Shown one piece after another: positions 24,090-32,026 of a stretch of DNA of 36,240 nt (the stretch's first letter is position 1; every line of letters starts with the position of its first letter). The stretch is taken from NCBI GenBank assembly GCA_019456185.1, contig VRUH01000010.1, positions 1 to 36,240 on the forward strand, read 5' to 3'. Source of the stretch: Candidatus Glassbacteria bacterium. GTDB lineage: Bacteria; Gemmatimonadota; Glassbacteria; GWA2-58-10. The notes beneath the pieces were generated by a model, which saw only the letters and a list, made by a program, of their open reading frames with translations, ran no database searches and was not told the origin of the DNA. The position numbers and the translations under genes were made by a program.

Positions 24090-24971
24090 ATGTCAGGGAT
24101 CACTCGCCGCGAGTTATTTGGCGCAGCACTGCCGGCGGCGGTCGCCGCGGCCGGACTGTCCGAGCTTGGAGGCTCCACCACCAAAGCGCAGATGGGCGGT
24201 CCCAAAGTAGGGCTGGTCACCTACCTGCTGGCCCATGAATGGGACGTTCCGACAATTATCGAGAACTGCACGGAGGCCAAATTCGAGGCCGTGGAACTGC
24301 GCACCACCCACGCCCACGGGGTCGAGATCACTCTCAGCAGGGAAGAGCGCGGGCAGATCCGCGCCATGTTCGAGGCCTCGCCGGTGCGGCTGGCCAGCCT
24401 GGGCAGCGCTTTCGAGTACGACAGCCCCGACCCTGCCGAGCTGAAAAAGAATATCGAGGGGACCAAGGAATTCGCCCGGCTGGCCGCCGAGATGGGCTGT
24501 GACGGGATCAAGGTGCGGCCCAACCGTCTGCACGAAGACAAGGGAATCCCGCGGGAAAAGACTATCGCCCAGATCGCAGCCGGTTTGACCGAAGTGGGCG
24601 GGGCGGCGGCCGATGTGGGGATCGAGATCAGGGTGGAGGTCCACGGCAGAGACACAAGCCGGATTCCGGTGTTTCACGCAATCATGGAACAGTGCGAAAG
24701 CCCGAACGTATATACAAACTGGAACTGCAACGACAACGATCTGGAAGACGGCGGACTGGAGAAAAATTTCAGGCTGCTGGCAGACTCGATCCATTTCGTG
24801 CACATGCGCGACCTGTTCCTGGAGACTTATCCTTTTCGCAAGTTCCTGAGTCTGCTGGGCGGGATCGGCTACAACGGTTACTGCTGCGCCGAAATCCCGG
24901 CCAGCAGCGACCCGTTGCGGGTGATGAAATACTACCGCGCGCTGTTCCTGGCCTACCAGGACAGGATCTAG
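24090..24971 (+). CDS. Tat-signal sugar phosphate isomerase/epimerase-like (xylose isomerase-like TIM barrel) protein
   Basis: The protein has 293 residues. The N-terminus MSGITRRELFGAALPAA with AAAGLSELGG is a twin-arginine signal, so the folded protein is probably exported. The rest is an AP-endonuclease-2/xylose-isomerase-like barrel: VGLVTYLLAHEWD, AVELRTTHAHG, CDGIKVRPN, IEIRVEVHGRD (Glu and His), YTNWNCNDND, SIHFVHMRDLF (His) and YCCAEIP (Glu). These residues are where the family binds its divalent metal. Members isomerise or epimerise keto-sugars; the substrate is unknown. GGGAGCG precedes the ATG at suitable spacing. It stands alone between korAB (divergent) and the lipoprotein gene. 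Confidence 0.85.
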   Translation: MSGITRRELFGAALPAAVAAAGLSELGGSTTKAQMGGPKVGLVTYLLAHEWDVPTIIENCTEAKFEAVELRTTHAHGVEITLSREERGQIRAMFEASPVRLASLGSAFEYDSPDPAELKKNIEGTKEFARLAAEMGCDGIKVRPNRLHEDKGIPREKTIAQIAAGLTEVGGAAADVGIEIRVEVHGRDTSRIPVFHAIMEQCESPNVYTNWNCNDNDLEDGGLEKNFRLLADSIHFVHMRDLFLETYPFRKFLSLLGGIGYNGYCCAEIPASSDPLRVMKYYRALFLAYQDRI

Positions 24972-25353
24972 GAAGAGCTGAGAGTTATTCTCAACAGGCG
25001 CGAATCTTGCAATGGTATCGCCGTGTAAGAAACCTGGTGTCCCGGCGAATTTGCCGCTGCAAGGAGGTGCCGAGATGAACGACAGGCGAATGTTTTCCGC
25101 GCTCATATCCCGCCGGCGGGGTAAAATGGCCTGCTCCCCCCCGCTCGTAAGCGGCCGTTTTCCAGCACGGCGGGTCAACAGCGGTAAACCGGTATCCGGC
25201 GGCCCGGACGGGAAAGAACCGCGCCGCGCCGGCCGTTGAATTGCAACTTACCATCCGGTCGGGAAGAGGTGCGAGCGGTCATCCCAGTTTTGTCGATCCT
25301 GCTGCCGTAGATTATTCGTAGACGCTTATTCGATTACAATTAAGGGAGTGTAA
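24972..25353. other. Gap between isomerase and lipoprotein genes
   Basis: Of these 382 bp only one small open frame (25075-25239) has a good ribosome site. A weak stem, CTGAGAG with TTCTCAACAG, follows the isomerase stop near 24977-24996 and lacks a T-run. The last 60 bp are AT-rich and probably hold the lipoprotein promoter, but no clear -35/-10 pair was found. Confidence 0.4.
25075..25239 (+). CDS. Possible small protein (54 residues), doubtful
   Basis: AAGGAGG lies eight bases before the ATG at 25075, one of the strongest ribosome sites in the window. The product begins MNDRRMFSALISRRRGKMAC and continues Arg/Pro/Gly-rich with no hydrophobic core; it resembles non-coding translation after the first 12 residues. 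It may be a genuine basic mini-protein, a gene remnant, or chance. A long opposing frame covers the same DNA and is equally unconvincing. No family recognised. Confidence 0.3.
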   Translation: MNDRRMFSALISRRRGKMACSPPLVSGRFPARRVNSGKPVSGGPDGKEPRRAGR

Positions 25354-26313
25354 ATGTTACCTGGGTGGAAACAGCTGTTGGTAACGGTAACGCTGACCGG
25401 CGTGCTGGCCGCGGGATGCGGCAGCGACGGCGGCGGGGGCGTGGTCGACCCCGGCAGCAATATCGGGCAGGATCACTGGTGGGACAACTATCTCGATGCA
25501 AACAGGCAGCCGATCACCCTGTCCTCTGGTTTCAAACTGGTTGAATTGAGCGGGGATGAGCGGACGGCAACACGCATTACCAGCGCCAGCATGGGCCTGT
25601 CGCTGAATTTCCGGATCGATGCCGACTGGCGCAGCACCGGCGGCTGGCTGTTCCGCGGGGCCAACCAGGGCAGCAGCACCCTCGAGAACCTGGCCGGCGC
25701 GGTGGAAGTGATCAAACAGAGCGGCCGGCTGAGAATCGGTGAAACGTTCGACTGGGAAGGTGTGCGCGAGCAGCCGCCCGGCTCGTTCAAGTTCGTCAGG
25801 GTCAACCGGTTCAACCAGTTGGCTATCCGTATGCCGTTCAGCGGATTCGCCACCGACCTGATGACCACGCTGCTGGCCGAACCCTATATCGGCTATCCCA
25901 CGGACACCACCAAAAGCTGGCAAGGTCCGCCGATCAATGTCAGCCAGGGGCCGGGAACGGAGTTCCAGGAAATCCTCACCTACCGGATCGAATACCTGGG
26001 CACCCGCAGCCTCAAGGAAAGCGGCACGGCAATCGGCAGCTGGGACGACGTGATCAAGATCACCGGGATCGCCAACCAGGGACAGGGCAGGATAGAAACC
26101 TACCTGGCACCCAACGTTGGGATACTTTATTACTACTATATCACCGCGTTCGGCCAGAAAGCAGCCGGCGCGCTGGCCGGGTTCGATCTCGAGAACCGCT
26201 CGACAGGCGGCTCGGCAATCACCGACTATTTCCCCACCGCCGGGGGCAATCACTGGATTTACGAGTTTTCGCCCGACGACCGGGTGGAACAGTTCCGCTT
26301 CAGCGTGGAATAG
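25354..26313 (+). CDS. Lipoprotein of unknown function
   Basis: The protein has 319 residues. GGGAG five bases before the ATG supports the start. The signal peptide ends in a lipobox (GVLAAGC, Cys22), followed by a Gly/Ser/Asp linker, as in outer-membrane lipoproteins. The mature part is beta-rich with repeated aromatic strands (QDHWWDNYLDANRQP, FKFVRVNRFNQLAIRMPF, VGILYYYYITAFGQKA) and ends in HWIYEFSPDD and a charged tail. In VIKITGIANQGQGRIETYLA the pattern recalls bacterial lipocalin-like or DUF3108-like beta folds, but I cannot assign a family. A strong terminator follows. Confidence 0.8.
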   Translation: MLPGWKQLLVTVTLTGVLAAGCGSDGGGGVVDPGSNIGQDHWWDNYLDANRQPITLSSGFKLVELSGDERTATRITSASMGLSLNFRIDADWRSTGGWLFRGANQGSSTLENLAGAVEVIKQSGRLRIGETFDWEGVREQPPGSFKFVRVNRFNQLAIRMPFSGFATDLMTTLLAEPYIGYPTDTTKSWQGPPINVSQGPGTEFQEILTYRIEYLGTRSLKESGTAIGSWDDVIKITGIANQGQGRIETYLAPNVGILYYYYITAFGQKAAGALAGFDLENRSTGGSAITDYFPTAGGNHWIYEFSPDDRVEQFRFSVE

Positions 26314-26343
26314 AGCGGTCTAGACAAGTTCAGAGCACGTCAG

Positions 26344-26372
26344 GGCGCGCGGGATATCCCGCGCGCCTTTTT
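26344..26372 (+). terminator. Intrinsic terminator after the lipoprotein gene
   Basis: A perfect 24-bp palindrome (GGCGCGCGGGAT and its reverse complement, 26344-26367) is followed by TTTTT, about 30 bp after the lipoprotein stop. Confidence 0.9.
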
Positions 26373-26420
26373 CTTGTATCAAGCTCGCAGGGTGCGGACG
26401 CAAGATAGACAGGAGGAGTG

Positions 26421-26480
26421 ATGAATCAGGTTTGCTATTTCGAGATTCCCGCGGACAAACAAGCCGGGTGCTCCCGGTAG
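26421..26480 (+). pseudogene. Remnant of a VOC (glyoxalase-fold) gene: N-terminal 15-19 codons only
   Basis: AGGAGGAG stands right before an ATG at 26421, yet the frame stops after 19 codons. The first residues, MNQVCYFEIPAD, match the usual start of VOC-superfamily proteins (V-x-[HY]-F-E-I-P-A-D, first beta strand with a metal-site residue). What follows (KQAGCSR then TAG) does not, and no frame downstream restores the fold. Ten bases later comes the stop of a convergent gene. A deletion or recombination joining a VOC gene's 5' end to the 3' end of the next gene explains this best. A functional 19-residue leader peptide is the alternative. Confidence 0.5.
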
Positions 26481-26490
26481 CGCTCGCCGG

Positions 26491-26781
26491 TCACTTTCCT
26501 CTGCTCTGCACCTCGAGTCCCGCCTCGCGCCGGAACTCCTCGAGCTTCTTTTTCACCGCCAAGGCGAAAAACCCGCGGGCCTTCTCCTCGGGCAGCTCCA
26601 CGCAATCTAGGTACACGTCGAACGTGTAGGAGAGCAACGAGAACAGGGGCGAATTACCGGCACCGACGCCGGCGCCTCCGGCCAGCACGGCCCTCCGCTC
26701 CTGAGTGCTCAGCCCGGTGAAAAATGAACCCACCATTCTTTCGGCAAGCAGCATCGCTGTTTTAGGGTCTCGCTCGGACAT
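26491..26781 (-). CDS. Hypothetical protein (96 residues)
   Basis: The protein is a mostly helical 96-mer beginning MSERDPKTAMLLAERMVGSF, with a Gly-rich central run (RAVLAGGAGVGAGNSPLFSL) and a charged C-terminal helix (EEKARGFFALAVKKKLEEF). One Cys is present; there is no signal peptide or catalytic motif. I recognise no family. It starts 4 bp after the preceding gene's stop, the last of three tightly packed genes led by a LOG-family gene, so co-expression is likely. Its 3' end abuts the VOC remnant; part of its C-terminus could have been altered by the same event. Confidence 0.6.
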   Translation of the reverse strand: MSERDPKTAMLLAERMVGSFFTGLSTQERRAVLAGGAGVGAGNSPLFSLLSYTFDVYLDCVELPEEKARGFFALAVKKKLEEFRREAGLEVQSRGK

Positions 26782-26785
26782 GGGA

Positions 26786-27139
26786 TCAATCCGGGAGTTG
26801 GAAAATCTCCACGCGGCGGACGACCTTAGGCTGTCCGCGCTCGCGGTATTTGCCGGCGGCTTTCACCGCCTCGGTGAAATCATCGATTCTCTGCCACTGG
26901 AAGCCCAGGGCATTCCTGAATCGCAGGACTTCGAAATATGTCTCCAGGTCTCTGATATTCTCCGCCTGCGGCTCCCCTGCCGTTTCTTTCACTCCCTGGG
27001 CCAGTTCAAGCTTGCTGAACGGTGAGAGCACGCAGATTCCCTTGCGCCGGCAGTGGTCGGCCTGCAAACAGGTCAGACCATCCAGTTCCACCTCGGTGGT
27101 CCCGCCCCTGGTCTGTTTTTCATAGTGCCTGCAATGCAT
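26786..27139 (-). CDS. Hypothetical protein with N-terminal Cys/His cluster (117 residues)
   Basis: I chose the ATG at 27139 (AAAGG nine bases upstream); a TTG nine bases earlier is possible. The N-terminal half has MHCRHYEKQ, then LTCLQADHCRRKGICVLSPF: four Cys and several His in 40 residues, spaced like a small metal-binding module or a Fe-S site. The C-terminal half is helical with LETYFEVLRFRNALGFQWQR and a basic end, KYRERGQPKVVRRVEIF. No family recognised. It follows the LOG gene by 27 bp and precedes the 96-residue gene by 4 bp, so the three form an operon. Confidence 0.65.
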   Translation of the reverse strand: MHCRHYEKQTRGGTTEVELDGLTCLQADHCRRKGICVLSPFSKLELAQGVKETAGEPQAENIRDLETYFEVLRFRNALGFQWQRIDDFTEAVKAAGKYRERGQPKVVRRVEIFQLPD

Positions 27140-27166
27140 GCTGAACAACCTTTCCCGCTTTCCGCA

Positions 27167-28114
27167 CTATTTCTCTTTAGGCAAATAGCGTTTCAAATGG
27201 ACACTCAGGAGGTCGAAAGCCTCGTCCACGGTGTCGGCATAACTGAACATCTCCAGATCGGCCTGGTTGATCGTGCCGTATTCGACCATGTAATCGAAAT
27301 TGACCACGTTTTTCCAGAACTCGCTGCCGTAAAGAATAACCTCGATCTGCTTGATAATCTTTTCGGTCTTGATCAGGTTCAGCACCTCGAACAGCTCGTC
27401 CAGGCTCCCATAGCCGCCGGGAAACACCACCAGCGCCTTGGCCCTGTACAGGAAATGAAACTTGCGCGTAAAAAAGTAGTGGAAGTGGAAATTCAATTCC
27501 GGCGAAATATACGGATTGGGGGCCTGCTCGTGGGGCAGATAGATATTCAGCCCCACCGACTTACCGCCCACCTCGGCTGCGCCCCGGTTGCCGGCCTCCA
27601 TGATCGATGGTCCGCCGCCGGTGCAGATTGCGAAAGGCTGGGGCGATTCCGGCGTACCCTGTTCGAGCGCCCAGCTCGTAATCCGGGCCGCCAGTTGACG
27701 GGCGTCCTCGTAGTAGGCCGAAACCTCGTTGATCTTCTCAGCCCGCGCCTGTTTCCGCTTGTCTCCTGATTCCCGTGCCGCCTGGAGCAGCTCGGCCGCC
27801 TGCTCGGGAGAGGAGATCTGGGCCGAGCCGTAAAAGACAACCGTGTTATGAACTCCCAGGGCTTTCATCCGCACCTGGGCATAAGTTGTCTCCGCCAGAA
27901 TCCTGACCCAGCGCGCCTCGTGGCTGTTCATGTACTTGTCGTCAAGCACGGGCATGGGCGAGAGGGTCACCTTCTCACCGCGGCGCTCGCAGGCCCTGAG
28001 GTAAAACGGATAAACGCTCCGGGCTACTTCGCGAACAGGTTGTGCATCCGGGGACAGAAGGAACTCGCGGGGAACGAAATGCTTGCGGGCGGAACGTCTG
28101 ATATGCTCTGCCAT
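27167..28114 (-). CDS. LOG family (TIGR00730-type) Rossmann-fold protein
   Basis: The protein has 315 residues from the ATG at 28114. The catalytic core shows VVFYGSAQISSPEQA, ICTGGGPSIMEAGNRGA near 183-199 and LVVFPGGYGSLDELFEVL near 244-261, equivalent to the GGGxxGLM and PGGxGTxxE motifs of LOG phosphoribohydrolases. The Glu and Arg positions used for nucleotide cleavage are present. Family members hydrolyse nucleoside 5'-monophosphates to base and ribose 5-phosphate (cytokinin activation in plants, nucleotide salvage in bacteria). An extra N-terminal region of about 90 residues precedes the core, as in longer bacterial forms. First gene of a three-gene cluster. Confidence 0.85.
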   Translation of the reverse strand: MAEHIRRSARKHFVPREFLLSPDAQPVREVARSVYPFYLRACERRGEKVTLSPMPVLDDKYMNSHEARWVRILAETTYAQVRMKALGVHNTVVFYGSAQISSPEQAAELLQAARESGDKRKQARAEKINEVSAYYEDARQLAARITSWALEQGTPESPQPFAICTGGGPSIMEAGNRGAAEVGGKSVGLNIYLPHEQAPNPYISPELNFHFHYFFTRKFHFLYRAKALVVFPGGYGSLDELFEVLNLIKTEKIIKQIEVILYGSEFWKNVVNFDYMVEYGTINQADLEMFSYADTVDEAFDLLSVHLKRYLPKEK

Positions 28115-28217
28115 AGACGGAGAAAATCCCCCCTGCAACTGAGGAGAGCCGCGGCCGGGCAACGGGCGAACATCGGTTGCACGGATAAACTAACATCAAC
28201 AATTTCAACACGATACG

Positions 28218-28249
28218 ACATTACATCAGCATCCGTGCTACTGTAATGT
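28218..28249. repeat. Imperfect hairpin between the M6 protease and LOG genes
   Basis: ACATTACA (28218-28225) pairs with TGTAATGT (28242-28249); inside, CAGCA pairs largely with TGCTA, giving a 14-bp arm with two mismatches and a four-base loop. No T-run follows on either strand, so a processing site or operator is as likely as a terminator. Confidence 0.45.
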
Positions 28250-28282
28250 ACTAGTCCCCGCAGTCGCTGTCAAACAGGTTGA

Positions 28283-31200
28283 TCAGCCCTCGGATGGATT
28301 GCGCAGTAAACGCAGGATTTCGATCAGGTCGAAGATATCGACCCGGCCGTTGCCGTCCAGATCGCCCGCCCCGGACGTGTCCGGTTTGCCGCCCAGCACC
28401 TGGAGCAAGCTCAGCAGATCGAAAATATCCACCCGCCCGTTACCGTCCAGGTCACCGCTGGCCGCCACCGGGTACGGCCTCCCCGCAGCCGACGAAAGCA
28501 CCGCCCGCAGGTTGAGGTCGAAATCGAGGAACTCCCATGGTCCGGCCAGGCTTCCGGCCGCCAGGCTGAGTCCGGAGGGCTCGCCGCGATTGTCTATCGG
28601 GAGTGGATACTCGCCCTGAACGGTGAACACGGCCGCCAGCACGAAACTGTCTCCGGCCTCGAACGCCACCTCGGGGCTGATCGCCAGTTCGTGCCAGCCT
28701 GCCGCGGTGAACAGGCTGTCGGCCGAGGAGGCCAGCGAGTCGACCGGGGTTGCGCCCTCGCCGAGTGCGCCGAACAGGATTGCCTGCACGCGGGATGGCG
28801 ACTGGCTGATAAAAAAGCGGGCCAACCTCAGGGTGCCGTCCCACGGCGCTCCCAGCACCACCGCGGCGGCGGCGGTCGTATCCTTGAACCCGGCCGTGGC
28901 GGTGTGGCCGCCCTCGTCGTATCCCAGCTCAAACGATCCCGCCAGCGCGGTCACCTGGACCGCCAGCAGGGTGTCGCCGGCGTTAATTTCGAGCAGGGCG
29001 GTGTGCACGCCCGGTGAGTACGCGGTGCAGCCAATCTCCAGCCGGATCGAATCTCCGCAGGCCACCGCCACCGATGAATCGGACAGGGTGAACGCGCAAC
29101 TGTCGCCGTCCGGGCTCAGCACAAGGTCCGCGGTCAGGACCGCCGTCCCGCGGTTCACCAGCCAGAGACCGCCGGTTGACGGATCGTTGACCCGGATGTC
29201 CTCCAGCACCAATTCACCCTCGGGCAGGTCGGCCTGCGCGCGCTTGAGGACCACCTCGCCCCGGTAGCTGTCCGACGGCATCAGCAGGGCCCTGACAGCC
29301 ACGGGATGACGGGCGGCGATCCAGTTTTCACTTTCGCGGACGTTGTAATACGACGCGCTCACCACCGGGCGCGTCGTGTCGATCGGGATCAGCTCACTGA
29401 ACGCGACTCCGGGGGTAGCATAGCGGATATCGGCGATAAACGTGTCCCCGCTGTCCACATCGACAGGAACCGGCAGGAACAGTTGGTGCCAGCCAACAAC
29501 GGGCAGCAGGGTATCGGCCGCGGTTTGAGCCACCAGACAGCGGCCGCCGCCGTTACCGACACCCGCCCAGATTTTCAAACTGAGTGTCATCGAGTCGCGC
29601 AGGCAGTAGGTGCGGATACCGGCGACCAGCGCGCGTCCGGGCATGTCGAACCTGACGGCCCCGTGGGCGGCGTCGGTGAACGCCGCATAGCCGGTCGGGA
29701 CATCCAGCGAATCGTAGCGCAAACTCCAGCCCGCCACCTCGCTTTCCAGAGTGGCTTCCAGTTCTTCGCCCTCCCCTGCTATCGCGAGCGCTATCCGGCC
29801 GGTGAACTGCCCCTGTTGACCGGCAATGAACCCGAATACCAGGGAGTCGTCGACCCCGCAGTCCAGTCTCGCCGGCGCTGACAACAGGCTGAAAGCCTCT
29901 CCGGTCAGCGACGGTGCGGTCAGGTCGAGCGGGCGGCGGCCGGTGTTGGCGATCGGCAGGGACGCCGTGTATGTCTCGCCGCTGAATGTCCGGCCGAAAT
30001 TCACCTCGGTGTCCAGCAGTTCCATTTCCCGGCTCAGGATGAGCGCGTCTCCCGGATCCGTTACGGGCCGCAGCAGCGCCCGCAGAGCTATGTCATACTC
30101 GAACCTGTCGTAATTCCCTATCCCGTAGAGGCTGACCCAGCTTCTGCCCGACGGGCTGCCGGTCGGGTCGAAGGGCAGCGGCCAGCCGTGGTCGAAAGCG
30201 GATGCGCGCCAGGCCAGGTCAACGATTACCGAGTCGCCGGCCTCCAGATAAACCGGATCGTCCAGCTCGACAGCCTGCCAGCCTGTAGCCGGCGCTTGTC
30301 CGCTCTGCAGCGTGAGCGGGCAGTTCAGCAGCCCGCGGTCGTGGCCGCCGAAAACCGCCAGTTCATAGCTCATGTCAGGATAAATAAACACCGTGCTGAC
30401 CGCCTCGAGCACCCCGCTGACCGGGGCGGTGAACACCACCGCGCCGTGGGCCAGGTTGTTGTCGTAGCCGAAACCGCGATCCGGGTCCGGCCCGTGCTCG
30501 TCGTAGGAAATAGTCAGCCGGGTGCGCCCAGGCTGGGAGAGGGTAAAGACGGCCTGTCCGCTTTCCAGACTGATCGAGGACAGCGACACCCCGCTGGGAG
30601 AGCCGTCGTTGCGCAGGCTGGACGGGCTGGTGGCGGCGGTGAACGCCGTGGCGCCGCCGGCGCCGGGAAACGGGTCGCCGTCGTCACCGAGTGAAAGCCC
30701 GGAATCGAGCTGCGCCAGGCCGTCGGCTTCCTCCAGGTCCACCAGCTTGCGGGCGGCGCTGTCGTTATCGAACGCGGCCCCGTCGATATGCCACACCAGC
30801 AGGCCCTCGCCCGGCAGAGAGCTGTCGAACCCGGTTCTGGCGCGGTGGGCGAGCAGGAAACAGCTCAGGTTGCGGTCATCGTTGTCCCAGACCCGCACTA
30901 CCTGCCCGGAAGCCTGCACCGCGGCCAGGGACAGCGGGCCGGAAGAATCCTCGTGGACGATATCCACCCAACCCAGACGCAGTTTGCTCCAGGCGCAGGG
31001 GTGAGTGGGACGGGCCGGGTTAGAGCCGGTCCCGCCCCGGGTGCCGAACGCCATCAGTCCCCAGATACCGATCCCGTTCGAGGTCACGTCATCGCCCTGG
31101 TTGTAGCCGACAGGATACAGGTCGACCAGGCCGAGCTGATGGCCGAACTCGTGGCAGAACACCCCGATCTCGCCGGGGACGGGAGAACTCCCGTTACCAG

Positions 31201-31933
31201 CCAGTTCGGGCAGGATTGAGTAGAGGTCCACGCGGATAAACCCGCCCCCGGCGGCGGGATCGGACGTGACCACCGAGTCTGCGCCCAGCCTGCCGGTATG
31301 CGACCAGATATTATCCGTATCGCCCGCGGCGGCGTCTCCCCCGCTGTGCACGACTATCAGGCCGTCCACCACCCCGTCGTCGTCACCGGAGTTGGGGACC
31401 CCGTCGGGACCGTCGTTATCGTAAAGCCCGAAATCGACCTGACTGTCGGCAGCCAGCACGGCGTGGGCCACCAGCCCGCCCGGGCTGTCCGGGAACAGGG
31501 ACTCATCGCCCAGAGCGTCCCCACGGGTGTAAGCGCTCAGCCCCCCCGGCAGGGTGAACCAGCCGTAGACTTCTCCGCTGAGCGAGAACCGTCCCAGGCT
31601 GACTTCGGCGTAATACTCGGCCATCGTACCTGTCTGTTGCGCGCCGAACAGCCGGTTCTCGAATTCCGTGCGCGCAACCGTGGCCGGGAGGTCGGAATAG
31701 GCGGCGAGCAGAACAGGCAACCGCAGCGCGGAGGGGGCCGCTCCGGCCAGAAGCGCGCCCCGGCTTCCTGTGGCAGTCCCGCCCAGGTTGGCACGGTAAC
31801 CGGAGTTCAACCGGGTAAAATATTCTGTAAAACCGGCAGGGGTTGCCACTCCCGGCGACGGCGGAGCGACAGCGCGCGCGGCCGTTGCCAGGCAAAAGAG
31901 CAGAACCCCCGCCAGACGGGCAATCGCGTTCAT
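28283..31933 (-). CDS. Secreted M6-family (immune inhibitor A-like) metalloprotease with triplicated beta module and dockerin-like C-terminus
   Basis: The protein has 1216 residues with a signal peptide (MNAIARLAGVLLFCLATAA). The protease domain (about 60-470) has HEFGH at 261-265, preceded by GEIGVFC and followed by GLVDLY, the zinc site with catalytic Glu262; NGIGIWGLMAFG is the Met-turn region. The rest alternates: module J1 474-623, Ig-like 630-735, J2 737-886, Ig-like 893-1000, J3 1003-1146. Each J shares A-H/A-G-A-V-x-F, GW-x-x-L, a D/EAGDSF-like strand and a final ALRAxL. Two dockerin-type calcium loops (GDLDGNGRVDIFDL) close the protein at 1160-1182 and 1190-1212. It probably digests extracellular protein and may dock to a cohesin-like partner; none is visible here. 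Confidence 0.88.
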   Translation of the reverse strand: MNAIARLAGVLLFCLATAARAVAPPSPGVATPAGFTEYFTRLNSGYRANLGGTATGSRGALLAGAAPSALRLPVLLAAYSDLPATVARTEFENRLFGAQQTGTMAEYYAEVSLGRFSLSGEVYGWFTLPGGLSAYTRGDALGDESLFPDSPGGLVAHAVLAADSQVDFGLYDNDGPDGVPNSGDDDGVVDGLIVVHSGGDAAAGDTDNIWSHTGRLGADSVVTSDPAAGGGFIRVDLYSILPELAGNGSSPVPGEIGVFCHEFGHQLGLVDLYPVGYNQGDDVTSNGIGIWGLMAFGTRGGTGSNPARPTHPCAWSKLRLGWVDIVHEDSSGPLSLAAVQASGQVVRVWDNDDRNLSCFLLAHRARTGFDSSLPGEGLLVWHIDGAAFDNDSAARKLVDLEEADGLAQLDSGLSLGDDGDPFPGAGGATAFTAATSPSSLRNDGSPSGVSLSSISLESGQAVFTLSQPGRTRLTISYDEHGPDPDRGFGYDNNLAHGAVVFTAPVSGVLEAVSTVFIYPDMSYELAVFGGHDRGLLNCPLTLQSGQAPATGWQAVELDDPVYLEAGDSVIVDLAWRASAFDHGWPLPFDPTGSPSGRSWVSLYGIGNYDRFEYDIALRALLRPVTDPGDALILSREMELLDTEVNFGRTFSGETYTASLPIANTGRRPLDLTAPSLTGEAFSLLSAPARLDCGVDDSLVFGFIAGQQGQFTGRIALAIAGEGEELEATLESEVAGWSLRYDSLDVPTGYAAFTDAAHGAVRFDMPGRALVAGIRTYCLRDSMTLSLKIWAGVGNGGGRCLVAQTAADTLLPVVGWHQLFLPVPVDVDSGDTFIADIRYATPGVAFSELIPIDTTRPVVSASYYNVRESENWIAARHPVAVRALLMPSDSYRGEVVLKRAQADLPEGELVLEDIRVNDPSTGGLWLVNRGTAVLTADLVLSPDGDSCAFTLSDSSVAVACGDSIRLEIGCTAYSPGVHTALLEINAGDTLLAVQVTALAGSFELGYDEGGHTATAGFKDTTAAAAVVLGAPWDGTLRLARFFISQSPSRVQAILFGALGEGATPVDSLASSADSLFTAAGWHELAISPEVAFEAGDSFVLAAVFTVQGEYPLPIDNRGEPSGLSLAAGSLAGPWEFLDFDLNLRAVLSSAAGRPYPVAASGDLDGNGRVDIFDLLSLLQVLGGKPDTSGAGDLDGNGRVDIFDLIEILRLLRNPSEG

Positions 31934-32026
31934 TGCTCACCGGCGGACTGAATGTTGAAATTTCCTGCTGTTTAAGGGAGGCTAAATGTGCAAGAAACAA
32001 GCCATTGGAGGGATATTTCCGGCCGT

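Noticed and set aside
28283-28456. Dockerin pair as evidence of a cellulosome
   Set aside because: No cohesin, scaffoldin or glycoside hydrolase is present. Dockerin-like repeats are common on secreted proteins in non-cellulosomal bacteria.
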